Shown one piece after another: positions 7,571 through 14,989 of a stretch of DNA of 21,988 nt (its first letter is position 1; each line of letters begins with the position of its first letter). This DNA is from an uncultured Collinsella sp. (GTDB taxonomy: Bacteria > Actinomycetota > Coriobacteriia > Coriobacteriales > Coriobacteriaceae). Both the position numbers and the translations under genes were made by a program. The DNA lies in contig CAUDZT010000039.1 of the NCBI GenBank assembly GCA_958453935.1, forward strand, positions 1-21,988, given 5' to 3'. The notes beneath the pieces are model-generated. The model had not been told where the DNA came from, searched no databases, and saw only the letters and a list, made by a program, of their open reading frames with translations.

Positions 7571-8451
7571 CAGACCACCTCGCGTCTTTTCCACGCCCCA
7601 GAAAAAGCCAACGAAGCAAGGGTCAATAATATGATTTCCGCAAAACCGGCTCGAATGTCTGGCCAGTTATTCAGCGATTCCGACCTGATGCTGTTGAGGA
7701 TATTGCAGTTAAACCCCACACAAGCCATTACGCCGAAGATCCAGCCATTTGCAAAATGCCACGCAACCATTAGCAGATACGGGACAATTATCGCTTTGAT
7801 TCTGCTACGAAACAAAATTGAGAAGCCAGTTACAGCCATGGATAAAGTCCCGAGCGTGACAGCATCGAACAGCGTGTATGCGAGCACATATGACAAAGGA
7901 TGCGAATAAAATAGACCGGAGAAGTAGCTATGCAGGTAAAGTCCTACGTAAGTCGACTCATCGACCCGAGGAAGATACGCAGGAAAAAGCATCGAGACGA
8001 TCAGGAAATTGACGAGCAGAGGAATGGCAGTCACTGTAAACGCGGAGAGGAAAGCAGACAGCATCTTTACGTTCACGTACGCCTTTCTGGAAACGCGCGT
8101 GCATATCTGCATGTCATAACCACTCAAACGCTCAAAGAGACACGACCAAGATCCAGCCAACATTGCAAGCAGGGGCAGTGCATAGAAAAACACCGACGCA
8201 GACAGTGGCGCGTTCGCGCTCACAACAATCCAGTTACCGAAGCTGCTTTCACGTGTTTGACCGAGATAATTTTCGGCTTGCACGCCAACGCCGTAACCAA
8301 AAGAAAGAAGGTTGTGGCGCTCTTTTTCCAAATTTGCCCACGGCTCCAGCGCGGCAGCTATTGCAACTGCGACCGCAATCAAGAGAGCAAGGATAAAAGC
8401 TGGACGTCTAATCGTTTTCGACAGTTCGTATCTTGCGAGCTTTTGGTTCAT
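7570..8451 (-). CDS. ABC-2 type permease, first of pair
   Basis: 293-aa membrane protein. The N-terminal MNQKLARYELSKTIRRP leads into a first membrane segment (about 18-38). A ~60-residue extracytoplasmic loop and about five more segments follow, typical of ABC-2 permeases that pair with a small ATPase. The start is well supported: GGAGGAGG lies 4 nt before the ATG, while an 18-codon upstream extension has no ribosome site and would run through the upstream hairpin. It is not closely similar in sequence to the second permease, so the transporter is a heterodimer of permeases plus an ATPase dimer, as in LanFEG systems. Confidence 0.87.
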   Translation of the reverse strand: MNQKLARYELSKTIRRPAFILALLIAVAVAIAAALEPWANLEKERHNLLSFGYGVGVQAENYLGQTRESSFGNWIVVSANAPLSASVFFYALPLLAMLAGSWSCLFERLSGYDMQICTRVSRKAYVNVKMLSAFLSAFTVTAIPLLVNFLIVSMLFPAYLPRVDESTYVGLYLHSYFSGLFYSHPLSYVLAYTLFDAVTLGTLSMAVTGFSILFRSRIKAIIVPYLLMVAWHFANGWIFGVMACVGFNCNILNSIRSESLNNWPDIRAGFAEIILLTLASLAFSGAWKRREVV

Positions 8452-8463
8452 ACGTCCTCCTCC

Positions 8464-8490
8464 CCCTTCCGACCCAGAAAGCCGGAAGGG
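8464..8490 (-). terminator. Intra-operon hairpin (possible partial terminator)
   Basis: CCCTTCCG and CGGAAGGG form a perfect 8-bp stem with an 11-nt loop in the 54-nt gap between the secreted-protein gene and the first permease. On the minus strand the stem runs straight into the permease ribosome site GGAGGAGG, so it could both terminate or stabilise the secreted-protein transcript and limit transporter translation. There is no T-tract, so strong intrinsic termination is unlikely. Confidence 0.4.
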
Positions 8491-8505
8491 AGCCATTTCA
8501 AACAA

Positions 8506-9018
8506 CTATGCGGGAAGCTTGTGGAAATGCCCGACGCAGTCGGGGCTCCATACGCCAATAACAGTGCCGTAGCCAGACTCCGCCCATGCAGTCAGTCGCG
8601 CCGCAGATCGCCCGTTCTCACGGACGAGGTTATACATTTCCCACTGTCCCTTGTGATTCGAACGATACGTTCCCTGAGTACAATTCATGCTGCCGCTACC
8701 GCTTGTGTTATACGCACCGTCTGTATATAACCGAAGCGGATTTCCCGTATGGCCCTGGATATCCAGATAGAGCGATGAGGAATCATCCTTTTGACGGTAG
8801 CCAGTTGCACTCGTCCCGGCACATTGAAAACTAAATGCCTTATCGGCATTGTTCGTACAGGTCGTAATTCCCGTATCGGCGTTTTGAGTAATGCTGGAAA
8901 CCTGAGAGGTGTCAAACTCCTCTTGTGCAAACGATGCAGCGGGAACCCCTAGGGACAGACCAGCTGCAATCACCAAGCCGACTCCGATTCGAGCAATAGC
9001 GCTCCTTGGCTTAATCAT
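8506..9018 (-). CDS. Small secreted protein with four cysteines
   Basis: 170-aa precursor. The ATG at 9018 is preceded by GGAGAAGG with good spacing; a TTG four codons upstream is a weaker option. A signal peptide is clear: basic start MIKPRSAIAR, hydrophobic core to about residue 24, likely cleavage after ASFA (A31). The mature chain is about 139 aa, rich in Ser/Thr/Gly/Asn, with four cysteines (C54, C66, C113, C161) that could form two disulfides, and a C-terminal segment ARLTAWAESGYGTVIGVWSP. From memory it faintly recalls small secreted proteins of the DUF2712 type, but I cannot confirm this. It lies between a membrane regulator and a peptide-type ABC transporter, so it may be a secreted effector, bacteriocin-like product or signal. 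Confidence 0.82.
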   Translation of the reverse strand: MIKPRSAIARIGVGLVIAAGLSLGVPAASFAQEEFDTSQVSSITQNADTGITTCTNNADKAFSFQCAGTSATGYRQKDDSSSLYLDIQGHTGNPLRLYTDGAYNTSGSGSMNCTQGTYRSNHKGQWEMYNLVRENGRSAARLTAWAESGYGTVIGVWSPDCVGHFHKLPA

Positions 9019-9047
9019 GGCCTTCTCCAATCAAAAGCGGTTAACAA

Positions 9048-9059
9048 TGCGTCGACGCA
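9048..9059. promoter_or_regulatory. 12-bp perfect palindrome upstream of secreted-protein gene
   Basis: TGCGTCGACGCA is a perfect 12-bp palindrome about 30 nt upstream of the start codon of the secreted-protein gene. It could be an operator in the leader or near the transcription start. No convincing -35/-10 pair is seen in 9019-9127; TTTACA on the minus strand around 9091-9097 is the best -35-like element but lacks a properly spaced -10. Confidence 0.3.
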
Positions 9060-9127
9060 CGGCAACCTTCGCATGAATAGAGAAAGATGTCTGTAAACAC
9101 CCGCTATTGAGTTGATTGCTCAGGCGT

Positions 9128-11263
9128 TTACACGTTATTTACCTGCGATAACAATAAAATTAGCTCCGCCTTATTCTTGATCTTCAACTGGCGGTAAGAT
9201 GCAGACCGCAGCGCTTGCACCGTAGATGCAGCGTAACCGACATCCTCCGCAATGGCCTTTGTCGTTGCCCCCTCTGCCGTCATCAGCAAAATTTGCGACT
9301 GAACATCAGAAAGGGAGCGCGACGTAAGCAGGGCCAGCTGGCGCACGCGGGCCGTTTCGGTGGACCCGTTCGCCCGGTACTCCAAGACGGCCTTCTCGTC
9401 CTCAACCGAGCGGGCGAGCGCGATGTGCGTAACGAACATGGGCACAGACCAGCAAACAATCACCGTTGCCACGACGACATTGACAGCCGAACTTTGCCCC
9501 AACAACGACGCGAGGAACAACGGCTCGAAAACCGTCAGATCCTGCACCATATTGAGCAAGACAGCCCAAACAGGAGCCGTCGCCCCGAAGCAAAGCATCC
9601 ATATCCCAAGCATTTTGCGCTGCGGACAGCTTCGCATCACTATATATGTGAGCAGCACCCCCGTCAGCACCGCAAGTCCATGGATTCGCCCCCTAGCGAC
9701 CGCATAGATTAAGGCAACCATGCCCATTGACACCAACGGCACGATAGCCCGAGCATGGGCATGCACCTTAAACGGACGCAGCCCAACAGCGAGCGAAGCC
9801 GTAGACGCCACGCCGCAAAACAGGACCGGCACAGCCATCAACGGAACGCGTATGCACATCAATGCCGCGATATAGATAAAAGACCATTCCACAGCAGATA
9901 GCACCGCCCATACGTACGGGCTTCCGAGCCAAATCGCTTCACCCGCTCTATCCAGCGCAGCGCCACGATTCGCTTTTCCACCCGCGTAGCATAGCGACAG
10001 AAGCAGTCCGAGACCCAATGCGTAGCTTAAGAGGGAAAAGGCGACAGCCCGCGAAACACCGGACCCCCAATCGCTATCCGCCATTACCAAGGGCCCCGCC
10101 GCAAGGAGGATAAAGAATAATGTGAGCAGGTATCGAAACAGCCGGCGCGTTCGAGCTGATGCCACTATATCGTCAGCATGCCGCTGCGGTAGCTCATGCC
10201 CTACAGTATCGCCCTCACCCGCAAACAGCGCCACGAGCTCGCGTGAGCCCGCAACCGACGCCTTCCCGTATGCTCGGTGAAGCGTTGTTCTCACCGTCGA
10301 TGGCTTCGTATCCGTCTCCTTGGCAATTTCCGCCGGCGTTTTCCCTTTGAGCAGCAGTCGAACAAACTGCTCTTCTCTAGGCGACAGGGCAGGGGAAAAC
10401 ACCCCCGCATCGAATGTGTCGGACGCACAGGCGATATCCGAATTGTTGTCCCGTTTCCCCCTTAGCAACATGCATACGAAGGCAGCAGCGATAACGGACC
10501 CCATCGCCAGCAATGCAATGACCACGGCATCGCTTGCGAAGTATGCCGCCTCAACAGCCGGAATAAGACCAATAGGAACTGCTACGAGCACAGAACAGGC
10601 AAACACGTCGCGCCGCCCATGGCCAAAGGCACGAGGGCGGCAAAACGGCGGGGCCACAGTCAATGCGAGATAGACCAACGGAATTAAAAGCGCAAGGCCA
10701 ATTGACGCGGCCGTTACAGGGGGCATCCCCCATGGCTCGGGAACGACTCTCCATGAAACTCGACAGCAAAACAGCAGGCAAGACATGACGGCTATTGTTT
10801 CTGTAAAAATCGCGTCCTGCGGGTGACGAGTTTCCCTTTCGTCAGTCCGTGTCGACCTCTGCGTCAAAGGAGAGTCCGCCGTGCCCCAAATAACATATGA
10901 GAGAAGCAGCGACCCAACAAAGCACGAGACACACGAAACGCCATGTAACAACCAAATCGGTGCAAACACGATTGGAATAGAGTCTCCGCGAGCATAGAAA
11001 GCCAGGTCGGCCCATTCGGGAACCGTTGCAATAACACCAAGGAAAACACCGATGGCACCGAGATGCCTCGGCCTTCTCATTCCCCCCTTGCATAGCGCAG
11101 CACCATGAACAAACGCCGCGAGGCATGCGCCCAGGATAACGAGCCAGGTCATTGCACCTGACGCTAGGCCGATTGAAGATGAAAACCGGTGATAAGGGGT
11201 GACCGCCATTACGACAAGCGCAATGGCGCAGGCAAATGTAGCAGAACGGCGGGAAAAGAGCAT
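9128..11263 (-). CDS. Polytopic membrane regulator with two LuxR-type HTH domains
   Basis: 711-aa protein from the ATG at 11263, which has GGAGG 4 nt upstream; an ATG seven codons earlier has no ribosome site and overlaps the likely -10. It consists of two similar-sized modules, each about eight membrane segments followed by a LuxR-type helix-turn-helix. The first HTH (about residues 292-348) is canonical: LSPREEQFVRLLLKGKTPAEIA then KPSTVRTTLHRAYGK. The second (about 646-710) is more divergent (LSDVQSQILLMTAEGATTKAIA, AASTVQALRSASYRQL). Membrane LuxR proteins with a single C-terminal HTH are common in Coriobacteriia; an internal HTH plus a terminal one is not the usual form. It probably senses a small molecule or membrane signal and controls the downstream secreted-protein/transporter genes, 109 nt away on the same strand. 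Confidence 0.88.
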   Translation of the reverse strand: MLFSRRSATFACAIALVVMAVTPYHRFSSSIGLASGAMTWLVILGACLAAFVHGAALCKGGMRRPRHLGAIGVFLGVIATVPEWADLAFYARGDSIPIVFAPIWLLHGVSCVSCFVGSLLLSYVIWGTADSPLTQRSTRTDERETRHPQDAIFTETIAVMSCLLFCCRVSWRVVPEPWGMPPVTAASIGLALLIPLVYLALTVAPPFCRPRAFGHGRRDVFACSVLVAVPIGLIPAVEAAYFASDAVVIALLAMGSVIAAAFVCMLLRGKRDNNSDIACASDTFDAGVFSPALSPREEQFVRLLLKGKTPAEIAKETDTKPSTVRTTLHRAYGKASVAGSRELVALFAGEGDTVGHELPQRHADDIVASARTRRLFRYLLTLFFILLAAGPLVMADSDWGSGVSRAVAFSLLSYALGLGLLLSLCYAGGKANRGAALDRAGEAIWLGSPYVWAVLSAVEWSFIYIAALMCIRVPLMAVPVLFCGVASTASLAVGLRPFKVHAHARAIVPLVSMGMVALIYAVARGRIHGLAVLTGVLLTYIVMRSCPQRKMLGIWMLCFGATAPVWAVLLNMVQDLTVFEPLFLASLLGQSSAVNVVVATVIVCWSVPMFVTHIALARSVEDEKAVLEYRANGSTETARVRQLALLTSRSLSDVQSQILLMTAEGATTKAIAEDVGYAASTVQALRSASYRQLKIKNKAELILLLSQVNNV

Positions 11264-11282
11264 ACGGCCTCCATAGCGTGTC

Positions 11283-11304
11283 ATTATATCGCTCGAGCCG
11301 CTCG
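11283..11304 (-). promoter_or_regulatory. Candidate promoter of the double-HTH regulator
   Basis: On the minus strand a perfect TATAAT (11283-11288) would place the transcription start about 13 nt before the start codon, just in front of the GGAGG ribosome site. The 11-bp palindrome CGAGC-C-GCTCG (11294-11304) sits in the -35/-10 spacer and could be an operator. No consensus -35 is visible. Confidence 0.45.
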
Positions 11305-11405
11305 TTTATCTCTGTTCTCACACCAGCCAGCATCAATGATTCAGGCGAACTCCAATCCGCGCCAGATCACGGTCCGGCTTTTGTTCGCAGTCCCCACATC
11401 AAAGC

Positions 11406-11543
11406 GGGATGCGGTTTCCTTTTGGACGCCGGTTCGGAAAGCGCATCCCGTTCCAGGGCAATATTCTGGGATGCAGTTTCCGCAGCCCACCCCATTTGGA
11501 AAGCGCATCCCATAATTTGGCTGAAAACTGAGATGCGCTTTCC
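11406..11543. repeat. Five alternating 14-bp quasi-palindromic boxes, 30/32-bp spacing
   Basis: Five related 14-mers occur at 11406-11419 (GGGATGCGGTTTCC), 11436-11449 (GGAAAGCGCATCCC), 11468-11481 (GGGATGCAGTTTCC), 11498-11511 (GGAAAGCGCATCCC) and 11530-11543 (GAGATGCGCTTTCC). Orientation alternates and starts are 30, 32, 30 and 32 bp apart, so the pair repeats every 62 bp. Linkers differ in sequence while the boxes are conserved. Each box is itself close to a dyad (consensus GGRAWGC-GCWTYCC). A partial copy, CGCATCCC, lies out of register at 11581-11588. The array sits in the >400-nt divergent spacer between the regulator and the kinase. It may be a multi-site operator or a REP/BIME-like repeat array. 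The spacer holds no other gene. Confidence 0.85.
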
Positions 11544-11613
11544 AAACGAGCCGAAACGGGCCGAATCGATCGGGCCACCTCGCATCCCGCTATCCTCGCC
11601 ATCTGCCCGAGCG

Positions 11614-11622
11614 TGCTACACT
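11614..11622 (+). promoter_or_regulatory. Candidate extended -10 for the kinase operon
   Basis: TGCTACACT is a plausible extended -10 (TGn plus TACACT) about 80 nt before the kinase start. No -35 hexamer is obvious. It is the best promoter candidate for the signalling cluster and lies 70 nt downstream of the last repeat box. Confidence 0.35.
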
Positions 11623-11702
11623 AGCAGCATCTATGCCACCGCGAACGGCTCGGCCCCGCGCCCGCCGCTCGCAAACGAACTTTAAACGCACGAGGGTTGG
11701 CC

Positions 11703-13556
11703 ATGCCGCTTTTCTCGCAACATACCGCCCGGTTCTCGCCGGACGTTCCTTTGGAGGGCACCAGCTCTCGCGAGCTGCTCAAGCGGTACCAGCCGCTCGA
11801 GACACTTGCGACCGGCGGTTTTGGCTCCATCGAGATCTGCCGCGACACGCACCTGCGCCGCCGCGTCGCCATTAAACGCATCCCCCTTATCAACGGTGCC
11901 GGCATGCCCGCTAGCGACATCATGGATGTCCTGCGCGAGGCGCACACTGCCGCCATGCTTCAACATCCCAACATCGTGCAGGTTATCGACTTTACGCACG
12001 ACACAGCCTATGCCTACCTGGTTATGGAATATGTCGATGGCATGTCGCTGGCCGAGTTTTTGCACCGCGCGGACGGCCACTCACTTACCTTTGACGAGGC
12101 CGCGGCCATTGCCGATGCCCTGGGCCAGGCGCTCACCTTCGCCCACAGTAATGGCGTACTCCACCTGGACATTAAGCCCGCCAACGTGCTCATCGACCAC
12201 TCGGGCAATGTAAAGCTCACCGACTTTGGCATGGCGCGGCTGTCGTCCGCCGGTGGCTTTGACGGCTCACGCGGCGGCACCATCGGCTACATGCCGCCCG
12301 AGCAGCTCGATATCGAGACCGGCACGGTCGACGAGCGCGCCGATGTCTTTGCCCTCGCCTGTGTGATCTACGAGGGCCTGTGCGGCAGCGCTCCTTTTAT
12401 GGCGGCCACGCCCGCCGACTCGCTCGGCCGCATCATCGGCGGCGCCACCTATCCCAGCGAGCTGATACCACACTTTCCCTCGGGAGCCGAGGCCGCGCTC
12501 ATGAGCGCGCTCTCCCCCATGCCGCAGGACCGCCCCAACAGCATCGAGGCATTTTGCGACCAGCTCCTTGCCGGTCTGGGCAGCGTGCGCGAAGGCCGTC
12601 GCAGCCTGGAGCAAATGGTTGGCGAACTTTCGGATGACGAGCAGGAGCTCGACGATATCGAGCCGTCGCACTACGAGGACGACGTCATCGAGGTCGACCC
12701 CGCACTCGGCTGGGCGGGCACGCGCTGGAGCCATGCGCGCGACTACACCATGCGCGCTATCTCGGCGCTAACGTGCGGCACCTTTAGCTTTTTGCTGATG
12801 CAAACGGCCGGGGTCGCGGCGCTTCCCGGCCTGGTCATTGCGGCCATCGCGATCGGAGCGGCGGCTGGCCTGGCCCCCCAGATTGGCTCGGCCATCTCGG
12901 CTGTGGGCTTTTTGGTGCTCATGGCCAACGCCACCATGCAGGCACAGGGCATCCTGTCGATGCTGCCCGTCGCGGTGATCTTTGCTGCCGCCATGTCCGG
13001 TTGGTGGATCGCCTGGGGTCGCACCGAGGCTGCCGCGAGCGCCGCGCTCACCTGTGCACTCGCGCTTGGCTGTCTGACCGGCAATACCTTCCTGGCAGCT
13101 GGGGTCGCCGCCGGCGTCGCGTCATTTTGGCTCGGCCCGGCAAGCGCCGCCGCGGCAACGGGCATGGGCGCGCTTTTTGCCCGTCTGGCCACGATCGCGC
13201 TTTCAGCCGAAGGCGTGCTGGGGCTCGGTAACGTTGCCGCAGCGCTGGGAGACCCGCTCCTTTGGGCTGCCTTTGTGCTGGTCGCGGCAACTGCCGCAGC
13301 ATCATCCGCGTTGCTCAATGCCCATGCCAAGCGTGCCGATCAGGGATCAAACCTTGCCGCAATCGCCGCCATCGCCGTCACCGGCATCGGCTGCGCAGCG
13401 GCGTCCTGTCTTGCACACCATATGGAAATTGCCAGCCTTGCAGCCGCGGTCATCGCCAAGGCGGCGGTTGCGGGAATCCTATCCTCTATAATCGTTGGGA
13501 TATGCCTATATTTGCTCGGATACCAAAGAACCTATACGGAGAGTGATCTTTCGTGA
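11703..13556 (+). CDS. Ser/Thr protein kinase with polytopic membrane domain
   Basis: 617-aa protein from the ATG at 11703 (GAGGG about 6 nt upstream; a TTG two codons earlier is less likely). The N-terminal PknB-type kinase domain spans about 28-290: glycine loop TGGFGS, VAIK lysine K58, REA glutamate E79, catalytic loop HLDIKPAN (154-161), DFG (174-176) and a PPE in place of APE. HRD is changed to HLD, but catalytic Asp156, Lys158 and Asn161 remain, so activity is expected. An acidic linker (about 308-332) leads to a C-terminal half, about 350-610, of some 8-10 hydrophobic Ala-rich segments instead of the single TM and sensor of PknB. It heads the cluster where PknA-like kinases may be found, and its stop overlaps the fhaA start (GTGA). 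Confidence 0.9.
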   Translation: MPLFSQHTARFSPDVPLEGTSSRELLKRYQPLETLATGGFGSIEICRDTHLRRRVAIKRIPLINGAGMPASDIMDVLREAHTAAMLQHPNIVQVIDFTHDTAYAYLVMEYVDGMSLAEFLHRADGHSLTFDEAAAIADALGQALTFAHSNGVLHLDIKPANVLIDHSGNVKLTDFGMARLSSAGGFDGSRGGTIGYMPPEQLDIETGTVDERADVFALACVIYEGLCGSAPFMAATPADSLGRIIGGATYPSELIPHFPSGAEAALMSALSPMPQDRPNSIEAFCDQLLAGLGSVREGRRSLEQMVGELSDDEQELDDIEPSHYEDDVIEVDPALGWAGTRWSHARDYTMRAISALTCGTFSFLLMQTAGVAALPGLVIAAIAIGAAAGLAPQIGSAISAVGFLVLMANATMQAQGILSMLPVAVIFAAAMSGWWIAWGRTEAAASAALTCALALGCLTGNTFLAAGVAAGVASFWLGPASAAAATGMGALFARLATIALSAEGVLGLGNVAAALGDPLLWAAFVLVAATAAASSALLNAHAKRADQGSNLAAIAAIAVTGIGCAAASCLAHHMEIASLAAAVIAKAAVAGILSSIIVGICLYLLGYQRTYTESDLS

Positions 13557-14566
13557 ACTTCCTGAACATCTTCGAGGACCACGTGGCCGGCATCTTCGGT
13601 GCCACCCGTGCCCCGTTCTCCTTTAAGAAGCTTGCCAAGCAGGCCGCTCGCGACATGGAGGATCAGACTCTGGTGATCAATGGCGTCAACACGGCGCCGG
13701 CACTCTATACCATCCTGATCGCCGCCGACGACGACCCCATGCTCGCCCCGTTCTACCCCGAGCTTTCGCGCGAGGTCCGCGAGTTCGTGAAGGCGCAGGC
13801 CGAAAAGCGCCGTTATGTCTTTGTCGGCGAGCCCCTCGTGCGCTTTATGATCGATCCGCAGCTGCGTGCCGGCAAGTTCTCGGTCTTTGCCGAGAACGTC
13901 GATGCCCCCACGCTCGGCCGCCTGTACGAAGAAGAGCGCGCCTATCAAAACGGTCTGGGCCAAAACAACTCCGCGGCAAGCCGTGCCGCCAGCGCCCCGC
14001 GCGCCGGCCAGCAGCAGTTTGCTGCCCCGCAGCAGCAGCGCCCCGCCGCCATGCCCCAGCAGCAGCCGACGCCTCGTGCCGCCGCTCCCGACCCGCTTGC
14101 CGTAGCAGATCCCTTCGCGCCTAGCGTCCCCGACCCCGCCGCAGCACCCATCCCGGTGCCGCAGACCGTCTCGCGCGACGCGCTTGCCGGCATGGGCGGA
14201 GCCGCCGCGACCGGTGCCGCCGTGGGCCTAGGCGCCGCAGCCGGTATCGCCTCCAACATGGCGAGCACTCGCGCCCCGCAGCGCCCGCTCGCCCAGCTCG
14301 TCGACGTCGTGAGCGGCGAGAGCCATAGCATCACCTCCGCACAGGTGACCATCGGTCGCGAGCGCTCAGTTTCCGACATTGCCCTGCGCGACCCCAACGT
14401 GTCGCGCCGCCACGCCCAGCTCACCTTTACGGGCTCGGATTGGTCGATCGAGGACCTCAATTCCACCAACGGCACGCTCGTCAACAACCGCCGCATTACG
14501 CGCTGCCCGCTGCGCAACGGCGATCTGCTGACGTTTGGCCTGAGTACCTTTGAATTTAGGGGATAG
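13553..14566 (+). CDS. fhaA: FHA domain protein FhaA (DUF3662 plus FHA)
   Basis: 337-aa cytoplasmic phosphothreonine reader. The N-terminal ~125 residues match the DUF3662/FhaA N-terminal domain pattern (FEDHVAGIFGATRAPFSFKK). A Gln/Pro/Ala-rich linker (about 140-240) and a C-terminal FHA domain (about 247-337) follow, with the binding motifs GRE (268-270), SRRH (284-287) and NSTNGT (303-308). The start is GTG at 13553, overlapping the kinase stop, with GGAGAG upstream. In mycobacteria FhaA regulates late cell-wall steps through phosphorylated partners; a similar role is inferred here. It is followed closely by fhaB. Confidence 0.93.
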   Translation: MNFLNIFEDHVAGIFGATRAPFSFKKLAKQAARDMEDQTLVINGVNTAPALYTILIAADDDPMLAPFYPELSREVREFVKAQAEKRRYVFVGEPLVRFMIDPQLRAGKFSVFAENVDAPTLGRLYEEERAYQNGLGQNNSAASRAASAPRAGQQQFAAPQQQRPAAMPQQQPTPRAAAPDPLAVADPFAPSVPDPAAAPIPVPQTVSRDALAGMGGAAATGAAVGLGAAAGIASNMASTRAPQRPLAQLVDVVSGESHSITSAQVTIGRERSVSDIALRDPNVSRRHAQLTFTGSDWSIEDLNSTNGTLVNNRRITRCPLRNGDLLTFGLSTFEFRG

Positions 14567-14572
14567 TCGCTT

Positions 14573-14989
14573 ATGAACATCGATATCGTCCTTTTTGCAG
14601 GCCGCATCGTCCTGGTCGCCCTGCTCTATATCTTCCTGTTCGCCGTCATGAAGACCGGCGTGGGACTCGTGCGCGGGCAGCGCCGCGACTCGGCTATCTG
14701 GACGATCGATGTGGACAAGGGCCCGCGCGGTATCCGCGGCATCCACGTAGACATGCTCGGCCCCGTCATCGTCGGTCGCTCTCCGTCTTCGGACATCTGC
14801 ATCAACGAACCGTTCGTCTCGGCCTCGCATGCGCGCTTTTCGCTGCAGGGCCCGGCGCTCATCATCGAGGACCTCAACTCGCTTAACGGCACGCTCGTCA
14901 ACGGCCGCCAGCTCGTGGAGCCCGCGACGCTGCGTGAGGGCGACGAAGTCCAGATTGGCGACGTGGTCATGAAGGTGAACCGTCGATGA
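14573..14989 (+). CDS. fhaB: Membrane-anchored FHA protein FhaB (FipA-like)
   Basis: 138-aa protein with an N-terminal membrane segment (about 6-27, VLFAGRIVLVALLYIFLFAV), a short basic linker and an FHA domain (about 60-138). FHA motifs are present: VGRS (67-70), SASH (83-86) and NSLNGT (102-107). Length and layout match actinobacterial FhaB/FipA, which reads phosphothreonines from PknA/PknB near the division or elongation machinery. It starts 6 nt after fhaA (AGGGG upstream), and its TGA overlaps the pstP ATG as ATGA, indicating co-translation. Confidence 0.93.
   Translation: MNIDIVLFAGRIVLVALLYIFLFAVMKTGVGLVRGQRRDSAIWTIDVDKGPRGIRGIHVDMLGPVIVGRSPSSDICINEPFVSASHARFSLQGPALIIEDLNSLNGTLVNGRQLVEPATLREGDEVQIGDVVMKVNRR

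Noticed and set aside
7930..8730. 266-aa plus-strand frame opposite the first permease and the secreted-protein gene
   Set aside because: It crosses the boundary between two genes supported by ribosome sites, membrane segments and a signal peptide; its own product shows no family features.
9092..9132. TGTAAAC/GTTTACA inverted repeat spanning the regulator stop codon
   Set aside because: Arms are only 7 bp with a 27-nt gap and no T-run; too weak to call a terminator or an operator.
11406..11588. CRISPR array
   Set aside because: Repeats are only 14 nt, alternate in orientation and have 16-18-nt linkers; no cas gene is present.
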